A stretch of DNA of 64,000 bases, taken from assembly GCA_017458265.1 (NCBI GenBank), contig JAFTFV010000025.1:1-64000 (forward strand), in the 5' to 3' direction. Positions within the stretch are counted from its first letter, which is position 1. The number at the start of each line of letters is the position of its first letter. The DNA comes from Bacteroidales bacterium. GTDB taxonomy: Bacteria; Bacteroidota; Bacteroidia; Bacteroidales; UBA932. Below the pieces are notes generated by a model that was given only the letters and a program-made list of their open reading frames with translations, had not been told where the DNA came from and did no database searches. The position numbers were made by a program, and so were the translations under genes. This document shows, piece by piece, positions 40,336 to 48,900 of this stretch.

Positions 40336-41247
40336 ATGGACAAGAAAGTAAAAAATATACTCTCGTATGTTTTCTGGGGCGCAGTGGCGGTCCTTCTGAT
40401 ATGGCTTTGCATGAGAAGCGTGGACTGGAGCCAGTTCGCAGACGCCCTCAGGCAGTGCCGCTGGGGCTATGTGGTTCTGTCCATGGTGCTTGGCGCATTC
40501 GTGTTCTGGCTGCGCGGCTGCCGCTGGCGCATGCTCCTTCTGCCCATAGACCCGGCCACGTCAAGGCTCACCTGCTTCAACGCATATAATATATGTATGG
40601 CCGTGAACCTTGTGCTTCCGCGCGCAGGCGAGGTGGTAAAACTTGGATACGTCGTAAAGCATTCCTCCAGGGATGCCGACGGAAACCGCCTCATGACCAT
40701 AGACAAGTCCCTGGGAACCCTTCTCACTGAAAGAATCTGGGATGCAATAGTGACCCTTACGATGGGCGCCGTGCTGGTTTTCGTGAAATGGGACCAGTTC
40801 GGTTCAGGAGTCCTGGAGGGCTTTAACGGCATCTTCAAGGCTGCCGGGTTCATGCTTTTCATCAAGGGCATCGGCAGCGGGCTTTCCAGCTTCATGCACA
40901 TGAAAAAGGCCTGGGTGTTCTTCGTGTACACGGCGGTAATCTGGTTCACTTACTGGATCATGAGCGCCTGCATAGTGTGGGCGCTGCAGGATATCCCGGC
41001 CTTCGCGGGCCTTAACATGACCGACGCCTTCTTTCTCATGATAGCGGGCAGCATCTCCTCCGTAGTTCCTGTTCCCGGCGGCTTCGGCGCATACCACGGC
41101 GTGGTTGCCGGAGCGCTTCTGAGCATCTGGAACATCCCCATGGGAACGGGAATGATATTCGCAACCCTCTCGCATGAGTCCCAGGCAATCACCCAGGCTC
41201 TCTGCGGCCTTGCTTCATACATACACGAAAGTTTCTTCCGCAAATGA
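40336..41247 (+). CDS. LPG-synthase-transmembrane/UPF0104-type flippase-like protein
   Basis: 303 residues with about seven membrane segments. Start ATG 40336 (MDKKVKNILSYVFWGAVAVLL); the long upstream frame is antisense to the kinase. Motifs of the lysylphosphatidylglycerol synthase TM/AglD family: LRGCRWRMLL, MAVNLVLPRAGEVVKLGYVV, TIDKSLGTLLTERIWD and SSVVPVPGGFGAYHGVV. Such proteins act in lipid or glycolipid translocation but most have no proven substrate. Its stop overlaps the aroE start (ATGA). Confidence 0.9.
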   Translation: MDKKVKNILSYVFWGAVAVLLIWLCMRSVDWSQFADALRQCRWGYVVLSMVLGAFVFWLRGCRWRMLLLPIDPATSRLTCFNAYNICMAVNLVLPRAGEVVKLGYVVKHSSRDADGNRLMTIDKSLGTLLTERIWDAIVTLTMGAVLVFVKWDQFGSGVLEGFNGIFKAAGFMLFIKGIGSGLSSFMHMKKAWVFFVYTAVIWFTYWIMSACIVWALQDIPAFAGLNMTDAFFLMIAGSISSVVPVPGGFGAYHGVVAGALLSIWNIPMGTGMIFATLSHESQAITQALCGLASYIHESFFRK

Positions 41248-41945
41248 AATTCGCACTTGTAGGACATCCTGTGGCTGGTTCACTGAGCCCGGTGCTCTTT
41301 GAGGCCGCTTATGGAGGGGAGTACAAATACTTCCTGGAGGACTGTCCGTCCTTTGCCGATGCCTGGAAGCTCCTTGATACCTACGAGGGCTTCAACGTTA
41401 CGGCCCCCTACAAGCAGGATGCCTTCAAGGCATGCCGTGAACTGTCTTCGAACGCCCGCCGCTCCGGCGCCGTGAACCTTGTCCTGAGGGACGGACTCAG
41501 GGGCTACAACACAGATGTGGACGGTGTGGTGTGGTCTCTCAAGGGAGTCCCCGCCGGCACTGCGCTGGTGGTTGGAACCGGCGGTGCCGCATGCGCGGCC
41601 ATCACAGGTGCACAGGAACTTGGTTTTGAAGTTTCCGTATGGGGCAGAAGCGCCGCCAAAGTGGCAGAGCTTGAGAGGCAGTTCGGCCTCTCCCGGAGTG
41701 CCTTGGCTCCGTCGCTTGTCATCTATACCCTTCCGGGTTCCGCCCCTGTTCCCGGGGAGATTGCAGGGCTCTGCAGGGACGCAGTGGTGCTGGAGGCGAA
41801 CTACCGGGATCCCCGCCTCTGTGAAGTGGAATGCCGCCGTTACATTTTCGGCCATGAGTGGCTTCTGGGCCAGGCCGCTGCGGGTTATGAACTCTTTACG
41901 GGAAAAGCTCCGGATATTGCCGCAATGGAGCGAATTTTGCAGTAA
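41244..41945 (+). CDS. aroE: Shikimate dehydrogenase
   Basis: 233 residues, shorter than the E. coli enzyme (272), as in other Bacteroidetes. Reduces 3-dehydroshikimate to shikimate in aromatic amino-acid synthesis. Substrate site: LVGHPVAGSLSPVLFE (Ser pair), FNVTAPYKQ with catalytic Lys 57 and GYNTDVDG with Asp 91. Nucleotide site: VVGTGGAACAAI. The C-terminal LLGQAAAGYELFTGKAPDI is conserved. Co-transcribed with the membrane protein upstream; ssb follows 24 bases later. Confidence 0.95.
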   Translation: MKFALVGHPVAGSLSPVLFEAAYGGEYKYFLEDCPSFADAWKLLDTYEGFNVTAPYKQDAFKACRELSSNARRSGAVNLVLRDGLRGYNTDVDGVVWSLKGVPAGTALVVGTGGAACAAITGAQELGFEVSVWGRSAAKVAELERQFGLSRSALAPSLVIYTLPGSAPVPGEIAGLCRDAVVLEANYRDPRLCEVECRRYIFGHEWLLGQAAAGYELFTGKAPDIAAMERILQ

Positions 41946-41969
41946 TAAAACACAAAATATTATATAGTT

Positions 41970-42581
41970 ATGTCACTGAATAAAGTAATGCTTATCGGTA
42001 ACGTTGGCAAAGACCCCGAAGTACGTTACCTTGAAAACAATCCCCAGAATCCGGGCGCAAACCCCAAGATGGCAAGATTCCCCCTCGCAACCTCCGAACG
42101 CTACCGTGACCGCAACGGCGAACAGAGGGAAGACACCGAATGGCACAACATCATTGCCTGGAGAAACTCTGCCGATGTTATCGAACGCTTCGTCCGCAAG
42201 GGCTCCCAGGTCTATATCGAAGGCCGCCTCCGTACCCGCAAGTACACAGACAATGACGGCAAGGACCGCTACACCACGGAAATCGTAGTAGAGAACATCC
42301 AGCTCCTGGGCAAACGTCCCGAGGACGGCACCGCACCCCTTGCAGGAAGCCAGCCCCAGGGCGGCTATCAGCAGCGCCAGCCCCAGCAGGGCTATGCCCA
42401 GGGCGGTTACCAGCAGCCTGCCCCGCAGCCCCAGTACCAGCAGCCCGCCGGTTTCCAGCCTCAGTCTGCCCCCGCATACCAGCCCGCCCAGCCGCAGTAT
42501 CAGCAGCCTGCTGCTCCTGCAGCCCCCGTTTCTCCAGCTTCCGCTGCCGGTGACGCCCCCTCGGACGATCTGCCCTTCTAA
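41970..42581 (+). CDS. ssb: Single-stranded DNA-binding protein
   Basis: 203 residues. OB-fold (MSLNKVMLIGNVGKDPEVRY, VYIEGRLRTRKYTDNDG) for about 115 residues, a long Gln/Pro/Ala linker, then the acidic tip SDDLPF that recruits repair and replication partners. The last 41 bases are duplicated at 45749-45789, past a defence island; in the second copy the stop has become TGG. A stop codon just inside the shared block means an intact protein is still made here. Confidence 0.96.
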   Translation: MSLNKVMLIGNVGKDPEVRYLENNPQNPGANPKMARFPLATSERYRDRNGEQREDTEWHNIIAWRNSADVIERFVRKGSQVYIEGRLRTRKYTDNDGKDRYTTEIVVENIQLLGKRPEDGTAPLAGSQPQGGYQQRQPQQGYAQGGYQQPAPQPQYQQPAGFQPQSAPAYQPAQPQYQQPAAPAAPVSPASAAGDAPSDDLPF

Positions 42582-42693
42582 GCGTGAAATGTAATCAACT
42601 GACTATCAGTCGATAAGCCAAAAGGCTTTCCCCGATTTGGAGGAAAGCCTTTTATGTAAAGCGCTGATTCTGAAACGTTTACATTTCACGGGC
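42541..42693. repeat. 153-bp direct repeat, ssb copy (left end of island)
   Basis: Matches 45749-45901 at a constant offset of 3208 bases with no gap and about 13 substitutions by eye. It comprises the last 41 bases of ssb and then a 108-bp palindrome. This marks the left edge of the inserted island. Confidence 0.88.
42583..42690. repeat. 108-bp imperfect palindrome, copy 1 (includes terminator hairpin)
   Basis: Ends CGTGAAATGTAA (42583-42594) and TTACATTTCACG (42679-42690) are perfect inverted repeats. The centre holds AAAAGGCTTTCC (42620-42631) pairing with GGAAAGCCTTTT (42642-42653), a hairpin with A/T runs that would work as a bidirectional terminator for ssb and the minus-strand genes. 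It begins one base after the ssb stop. Confidence 0.78.
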
Positions 42694-42713
42694 CGCTGCA
42701 TGTAGCATCTGCT

Positions 42714-43886
42714 TCACCGGTTTCCCTTGGCCCGGTTGTGCGTCTTGCACAGCATCTGGCAATTCCCGATAGACGTTTCGCCTCCCTTGCTCCAGGCGGT
42801 GACGTGGTCTGCGTCCATCTCCGCAAGTTTCCATATCCTGGTCCGGTTGGCATCGTGGCCGATGGCGCAATAAGGGCAGTTTGATACACCATCTGCCTCC
42901 GCCTTCTCAGTCTGGGAGGCATACACGGCCTTCTTAGTTGGCTCATCGAACACCCGCACATTTAGTAGACGCGGCTCCTGGCAACCTCCAAGGATGTATT
43001 CAAAGATGCCCTTCTTCTCCTTTACGTAGAAACTCTCATACAGTTCCCGTACCTTTGCCGCCACAGCCGCCGGGTCATAGGCCTGCGTGTGATACTTCTC
43101 ATAAAGCTCGCCCCACTTCAGCCCGCACATCTCCTTCTCAGGAGCAATATCAAAGACTGCCGTAATCCAGTCAATGACGGAAGTGAAGTAAGCCTTCATT
43201 TCGCCGATGCTCTCATCATACCTGTGTGCCGCCATATAATCCTCCGTATGCCCACGGCTTACCCAATCCAGCGCTGCAGCAAGGAAATCCTGTCGCTTTG
43301 CAGTACCGCTGATAAAGCAGCTCCACTTGTTGATGTTGGTGTTATTGGAGTTGGAAAACTCTTCCTTGGCCTTCGTTACAAACGGGCCGGAATACACGGC
43401 GTTAAGGGTCTCCTGGGTATTAAGCGGGATACCCACAATATTTATGGTACGGAACCAGTCCTTGATTTCCTTCTCAGTACCCTCACATACATAGATGAGA
43501 AGTTTGGTTTTTAAGAAACGCTCCTGCTCATCCTTGTTGAGGGCAGTGAAATACCATGGCTTTCCGTCCGGGTCAATCCATGCGAATTTCTCCGTGATGA
43601 AGCGTCCCAGGGAGGTGATGCGCTGCTGGCCGTCCAGAACCTCATAGCGGTCTTCACCTACTTTGGAGAAATAAATAAGACCCAGCGGGTAACCGTTCCT
43701 GACACTCTGAATCACATCTACTTCCTTCTTGCCGCCGTTCTCGGCGTACAAATAATGGCGCTGGAATTCCGGCTGAATGGTCAGACGTCCGGACAGTCCG
43801 TAGAGGCCCTTGCCTTCGTATTCATTGTACTGGAAACCCTTGCAGATATCGCCGATAGTCCAGTCCTGGTAAAGTGTTGCTTTCAT
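42714..43886 (-). CDS. DUF262 protein with C-terminal HNH nuclease domain
   Basis: 390 residues. Residues about 15-200 are a DUF262/ParB-like domain with the diagnostic DGQQR (85-89) in [16 protein letters not shown]. Residues about 335-390 are an HNH nuclease: CPYC (337-340), [13 protein letters not shown] with His 361 and CKTHNRAKG with His 383, zinc Cys 376/380. This resembles GmrSD-type restriction proteins and other anti-phage effectors with DUF262 plus HNH. It overlaps the upstream methyltransferase by four bases, so the two form one operon. Predicted role: the cutting or effector part of a defence system. Confidence 0.88.
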   Translation of the reverse strand: MKATLYQDWTIGDICKGFQYNEYEGKGLYGLSGRLTIQPEFQRHYLYAENGGKKEVDVIQSVRNGYPLGLIYFSKVGEDRYEVLDGQQRITSLGRFITEKFAWIDPDGKPWYFTALNKDEQERFLKTKLLIYVCEGTEKEIKDWFRTINIVGIPLNTQETLNAVYSGPFVTKAKEEFSNSNNTNINKWSCFISGTAKRQDFLAAALDWVSRGHTEDYMAAHRYDESIGEMKAYFTSVIDWITAVFDIAPEKEMCGLKWGELYEKYHTQAYDPAAVAAKVRELYESFYVKEKKGIFEYILGGCQEPRLLNVRVFDEPTKKAVYASQTEKAEADGVSNCPYCAIGHDANRTRIWKLAEMDADHVTAWSKGGETSIGNCQMLCKTHNRAKGNR

Positions 43887-45022
43887 TGTTGAGGTTTTTT
43901 GCGGATGAGTATTCTTGCAGGTGCCTTTTTGGGGATTCCGTTTACGGTATATACAAGGCTTCTCATATTAGCTGTATAATGCCCGGTTCCACCGAATGAG
44001 CGATATCTATCCATCCAGTCCTTTCCAATAGGCTGAATTCCGATGTTCTCAGAGATTCCTTTTATGTCGCTACCAATAATCTCAAACTGTTCTGGACAGT
44101 ATTTATCCAGGAACGAAATCGGAACGCCCATTATGCCGTCATAATCCGATGGAATGGCGTCAGTATATGGCACTTCAATCGCCTGATAAGTTTCATACAC
44201 GGGGTACCCGCCTTCACGTATTTGCTTGTGCTTACTAAACCTTAAGTTGTCTTTCATGGTCATTAGACTAAGAGGCTCATGACGACGGCCATGATCAATA
44301 TTTGTCAACCAAACGGAGGGTACATTCTTCATGTTAATCCCATTAATAACCTTATCTACGTCTGAGGCGACTTTAGTCTCAAACCACATTCCACCAGACC
44401 ATTCTGTACGACCAGACCATATATGATTATTCTTTATTTCCGGAAAGACATCTTTGAATGTAACACAATTCTTGTTGGCTAAAAAGAGGAACTTCTTTTG
44501 ACCCTCCAATAGCCATTTGAAGAAGAGCGGGAAAATACTGAACGGAGGATTGGTCACGATGATATCGGCCTCATCCCTAAGTTTGCAGACCTCTGGGCTG
44601 CGGAAGTCGCCATCGCCATCAAGGTAGTGCCACTCCAGATCATCTATGTCGATGCGACCGCTACCGTTAGTGTCGCGGGTAAGTTCAAAGATTTTGCCCT
44701 TGATACGGGTCTTATCCACATCAAACAGCGGACTCTCCGTCTCAAAAAGTGTGGGCTCATAGTCCTTGTACTTCTTGCTCTCCACCGCATAGGATGTGCT
44801 GATAAGCCGTTTCAAGCCAAGCCTCTCAAAGTTCTGTGCAAAGAACCTGGTGAAGTTGCTCCATTCCGGGTCATCGCACGGCAGGAGCACTGTTTTGTCT
44901 CTGAATGTGTCTGGATTATACTCCAGATAGGCATTAATCTCTTTCTGGATATCGGCATATTGGGTGTAGAATTCGTCGTTCTTCGCCGCCTTAGCAGCGC
45001 CCATATTGCTATTGTTGGCCAT
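43883..45022 (-). CDS. EcoRI-type adenine-specific DNA methyltransferase
   Basis: 379 residues, close to M.EcoRI. It should transfer a methyl group from S-adenosylmethionine to adenine N6. NPPF catalytic motif at 158-161 ([15 protein letters not shown]); [16 protein letters not shown] and [14 protein letters not shown] match the EcoRI-methylase family. Start ATG 45022 (MANNSNMG); a second in-frame ATG at 45004 is possible. Base composition is more AT rich than the flanking genes, a sign of transfer. There is no EcoRI-like endonuclease; instead the next gene is a DUF262-HNH protein. Confidence 0.9.
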   Translation of the reverse strand: MANNSNMGAAKAAKNDEFYTQYADIQKEINAYLEYNPDTFRDKTVLLPCDDPEWSNFTRFFAQNFERLGLKRLISTSYAVESKKYKDYEPTLFETESPLFDVDKTRIKGKIFELTRDTNGSGRIDIDDLEWHYLDGDGDFRSPEVCKLRDEADIIVTNPPFSIFPLFFKWLLEGQKKFLFLANKNCVTFKDVFPEIKNNHIWSGRTEWSGGMWFETKVASDVDKVINGINMKNVPSVWLTNIDHGRRHEPLSLMTMKDNLRFSKHKQIREGGYPVYETYQAIEVPYTDAIPSDYDGIMGVPISFLDKYCPEQFEIIGSDIKGISENIGIQPIGKDWMDRYRSFGGTGHYTANMRSLVYTVNGIPKKAPARILIRKKPQQ

Positions 45023-45025
45023 TGG

Positions 45026-45253
45026 CTACCCTCTGGTATCACCGCTGGCCTGTTTGCGATGGGATTCATAAAAAGAAAGTGCAGGCCGCTTACTTTTACT
45101 GTCAAGTCGGGCCTCGGCAAACCGAGGGTGGAATCCCATTGCATCGAGTAATTTCGGATATGCCCGCACTTCCGCTATCGTGTGAGCATAGCTCCGCCAA
45201 TAGCCAGTGCAAGCGCTAACCATTACTCCGTATGCAATTTTGAACTTCCACAT
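45026..45253 (-). CDS. Possible small upstream ORF of the defence operon
   Basis: 75 codons ending in TAG three bases before the methyltransferase ATG. Predicted MWKFKIAYGVMVSACTGYW, then SYAHTIAEVRAYPKLLDAMG and a basic tail. The close spacing to the next ATG would suit an operon leader or control protein, but I recognise no family and codon bias is not decisive. It could be a non-coding leader instead. Low confidence. Confidence 0.3.
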   Translation of the reverse strand: MWKFKIAYGVMVSACTGYWRSYAHTIAEVRAYPKLLDAMGFHPRFAEARLDSKSKRPALSFYESHRKQASGDTRG

Positions 45254-45328
45254 TCGACTTGAACGGAATAAAAGCTAATCGCTTTCTGTTATGTCTGCTT
45301 TCCTGAAGGATTGCATTGCAAATCTACA

Positions 45329-45377
45329 AAATTTCAGGCTCACGTCCAAAACCCTGTGTTTACTGTGCCTGAAATTT
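45329..45377. promoter_or_regulatory. 11-bp inverted repeat upstream of the methyltransferase operon
   Basis: AAATTTCAGGC at 45329-45339 and GCCTGAAATTT at 45367-45377 are perfect inverted copies 27 bases apart. They sit about 300 bases upstream of the methyltransferase start on the minus strand, where a control-protein site or a promoter hairpin could lie. No controller gene was identified. Confidence 0.4.
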
Positions 45378-45437
45378 CATCAATATGATTCTAAGTACTA
45401 AAGCACACATTTGTTTGTACAGGGCCGAAAACGTGCT

Positions 45438-45690
45438 TTATGCGGGGGTGGCAGCAGGAAGGTGGAGGCGAATAGGAGCGAAGTGAATGCGAGTGCGGAG
45501 GAAGGGCTGTGCCGCGACAGCGGATGCCGACATTCGGGTGGGTGGTATTTCAAAGATGGGACGTGGAGTCCAGACTGGAGGGTGCTCAATCGAAGGAGGG
45601 ACGAGGCTTTTGGAGGCAAAGCCCTTTCTCCATGCACAAAGCATACGGAGTGACGTCAGCCTCCACCTTCCTGCTGCTACCCCCGCATAA
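45438..45690. mobile_element. 253-bp non-coding inverted-repeat element (MITE-like)
   Basis: TTATGCGGGGGTGGCAGCAG continuing GAAGGTGGAGGC at the left (45438-45469) and GCCTCCACCTTCC continuing TGCTGCTACCCCCGCATAA at the right (45659-45690) are inverted copies with one mismatch over about 32 bases. No transposase is encoded and no clear target-site duplication is seen. By structure it is a miniature inverted-repeat element, or a large hairpin. Confidence 0.65.
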
Positions 45691-45748
45691 ATAATCAGCC
45701 CGGGCACCAAATACCCCTTTTCCGTGTTCGCATGACAACGGGTCATTA

Positions 45749-45901
45749 CCGCTGCAGGTGACGCCCCCTCGGACGATCTGCCCTTCTGGGTGTGAAATGT
45801 AAGCGGCTGACTATCAGTCGATAAGCCAAAATGCTTTCCTCGATCTGGAGGAAAGCATTTTGCGTAAAGCGCTGATTCTGAAACGTTTACATTTCACGGG
45901 C
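45749..45901. repeat. 153-bp direct repeat, distal copy (right end of island)
   Basis: Second copy of 42541-42693. The first 41 bases still encode AAGDAPSDDLPF, the tip of SSB, but the stop codon is TGG; the frame would run on two codons to TGA (DDLPFWV). It ends 11 bases before the stop of the GH67 fusion gene. Confidence 0.88.
45791..45898. repeat. 108-bp imperfect palindrome, copy 2
   Basis: TGTGAAATGTAA (45791-45802) and TTACATTTCACG (45887-45898) bound it. The inner hairpin reads AAAATGCTTTCC with GGAAAGCATTTT: compared with copy 1 both partners of one pair have changed (G-C to T-A), so the stem is kept. It would terminate the GH67 fusion transcript. Confidence 0.78.
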
Positions 45902-45911
45902 TAAGTAAGGG

Positions 45912-48900
45912 CTAGAAGCGGAAGGTCTTGGTGAGGCCGCGGTAGGTGCAGCGCACTTGCCTTATGGCAGGGTGGCGCACTATGATGACTTCGGGGGAGT
46001 CGGATTCCGCCGATACTTTGGAGAAATCAAGGCCTTGCGGCATGCGGTAGTTGGTGCAGTCAGTGTAGCCGTTCTCGCCGGTGGCCCATTCGGGCACGGC
46101 GGGGGTATCCAGAAGGGCACCGTCATATTTGAACGTCACTTTGGGCGGTTCCGTGAATTCCAGGGAGCCGCCTTTTTCAGTGAATCCAAGGCCGATAAAG
46201 TCGCAGAGCACATCGCCGGACGGCCCTTCTGCAACCAGATAGAGCGCGCGTTTGCCGCTGCCAAGGCGCTTGCCAAGAGCCGCCTTGTAGCAGGCAATAT
46301 CGGCCCCGGAGCCCTCCGGAACGGTGATTTCGCCGATTTTCTCTCCCCAGGGCTCATCGAGGACGACGTTCACCTTGAAGGCCGATTCTGTCCTTGCCGC
46401 AAGGAAGAGGTTGAATTCAGAGGAGGTGGTGAGCCCGCGTACGTCAAAGTACTTGAAACCGGCATAATCGCCGCTGCGGACGCCCGCTATGTCCATGCGG
46501 TTGTCCCAGACATCGTAGGAGTCCTTCATGAGGGAATGGTCCGACAGCACGCAGGCATAGCCGGCAGAATAGTATCGGAATGGAGGAAGGCCGTAGATGT
46601 GGAAGCCTTCGGAAGTGACTTCGGCACCTTTGTATTCGTCCCCGCCGGTTGTCTTGAGCGTGAAGCCGCCGCGGTAAGGGTCATAGGCCGTAATGCGCAC
46701 TTCACCGCCCTCGGAGACCGGTTTTTCATCGGCCTGCACTGAAACGGGGGAGACCATGGCCTGGCGGGCATAGCCGAAGCCGCGGGGGGCGCGGTGATAG
46801 AAGACGTACCACTGCCCGCCGATCTCTGCCAGCGAGCCGTGCGTGTTGTTGGCGCCGAATCCCGGAACAAGGGCGCTTCCGTCCCGGGACAGCTGCGGCG
46901 CACGCGCGTCCACCAGCACTCCGCCGCTCTTCCACGGGCCAAGCGGATTGTCCGAGTACGCATAGCGCAGCGTGGCGTTGGACAGGCTCATGCCATAGTC
47001 CGGCCCGGAATGGCCGCTGTAGATATATACGTACTTGTTTCCAACCTTCCTGAAGGACGAAGCCTCATAGAAATGGAACTCCTCGTCATTTACGAAATCC
47101 GGACAGTCTGAAGACCCGTAGCGGGGCTTATACGGCTCCAGCGGGTCAAGCTGCGTGGCGCTGGAGCGCTTGAATCCCCATGCAACGTATGCCCTGTAGC
47201 CGATGGGATAGTCGGGGTCGGAAGGGTCGTCGACGGCCTCCACAAGGGCGCCCGGGTCGAAGTCGATGACGCTGCCCGGAAGCAGCGTGAGGCCGCCGGG
47301 AGCAAGGTTTATGGGCGTGAAGGGGCCGTCAGGGCGGTCACCTTCGCACACCATGCCCTCACGGCGCCAGCCGCGGCTGTGCGGGAAGAGATAGTACTTC
47401 CGCTCACCGGTATCCCTCCTTGTCACTTCCATGATGTCCGGCGCATATATAAGGTCCCAGCTGTCTCCGGCCTTGTAGCTGAAGACGGGACCCTCGTCAC
47501 GCCAGGAGGTGAGGTCCTCCACCGGGGCCGACCAGCACCTCACATCCTGCCCGCAGTAGCTGCTCACGCGTGTGTCGTGCGAGCCGTAGACGTAAACGCG
47601 GTAGTGCCCGGCATTGTCGGGGTCTTCGAAAACGTGCGGCTCTCCGTCCGGAACGTGCTCCCAGAGCGGCAGGTATGGGTTTCCGAGGCTGGAGGCCGTC
47701 GCGTAGGACTTGCCCGAGAACTGTGAGAAGTAGCCAAGGCAGGCATCCCTCCACCACTGAGCATCCCTGAGATTGGTTTCAAGCAGCGTGGAGACCTCCT
47801 CAAAGTGCTTCCTGCTCACGTAGGGCTTCATGTCGGCCCATACCTCACAGAAGCCGCGGACGGCCTCCACTCCGCTGTAATAATGGCTGCAGAGTTCACT
47901 CCATAGAGTGCGTCCGGAACGCATCCTGTATTCCCAAGGCAGATGATGGAACCAGAGAAGCAGTTCTTCGGGACATGTTTCTGCGGATTCATACTCCGCA
48001 GCCAAAGGTTCATTGTACTGTGCAGTGGCACCCGAGCCGCTTGCAACAGTCCTGTCAAAGCCTATCCCGTCGGGGCCGGCTTTGTGATAATAGGAAGGCA
48101 TCCAGTCCTTTCTGGCGCCCGGAACGTCGCACCACGGCTCCGGGCCGAAGTGATGCTCCCAGGCAAATAGATGGTGAAGCCCCATGGGCATCATATAGTC
48201 CACGCATGCCTCGCGGGAGGCCAGCATCACGGCCTTCATGGGCTCCAGGAACTTCTTTTCGTAGCGCTTCCTGCTCATGAGGAAGGGCCTTGGGAAGGTG
48301 ATGCGGAGCCACTCGTCGGCAATCTGTTCAGACGTGAGCGTGGGGTCCCAGGCAAGGCGCCCGAAGGCGTACCAGTTGGCCTGGTTGAAGATATTCCCGC
48401 ACCAGTTCTCATCCCTGCCGATGTTGGCGACGCCCGCGATTGCAGACAGCGGAGAGGCCGCCGTGACGGCGGCCACCGTGGAGCCGGGGCCGTCGCGGAA
48501 GGTATCGGCACCAAGGCATTCTTCCCACATGGGGGCCAGGAAAACCAGGGACGAGGCCTGTCCCAGATACTCCATGGTGATCTGGAGTTCCGGGGTCATG
48601 GATGTTTTGTGGAGACGGCCGAAAAGCGGGCTGAAGGGCTCCCTGGGCTGGAAATCCACCGGTCCGTTCTTTATCTGGACAGACACGTTCTCCCTGAACT
48701 GCCCGTCAAGGGGCTCGAATTCCTGCACCGCCTGCATGGCCCTGTCGGGGCTGTTTGCGGCGTAGACGAAGGCCCTCCACATGACGATTCCGCCGTGCGG
48801 GGCAAGGGCGTCGGCAAGGCAGTTGGCGCCGTCAGTGTGCGAGCGGCCGAAGTCCTGCGGCCCGGGCTGTCCCTCGCTGGAGGCCTTCACGAGGAAGCCG

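Larger units (their letters stand above)
45254..45911. other. Gene-poor right part of the island
   Basis: 658 bases with no supported gene. In order: AT-rich sequence; an inverted repeat AAATTTCAGGC (45329-45339) with GCCTGAAATTT (45367-45377), a possible operator for the methyltransferase operon; a 253-bp inverted-repeat element (45438-45690); then the second 153-bp direct repeat (45749-45901). Short ORFs here lie inside the repeat element and look accidental. Confidence 0.7.

Noticed and set aside
45411..45746. Small ORFs on both strands of the 253-bp element
   Set aside because: They arise from the inverted ends of the element, mirror each other and have no recognisable family.
42583..45898. 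Integron attC sites
   Set aside because: The 108-bp palindromes sit after stop codons and flank a cassette-like island, but the ends do not match RYYYAAC/GTTRRRY core sites and no integrase is nearby.
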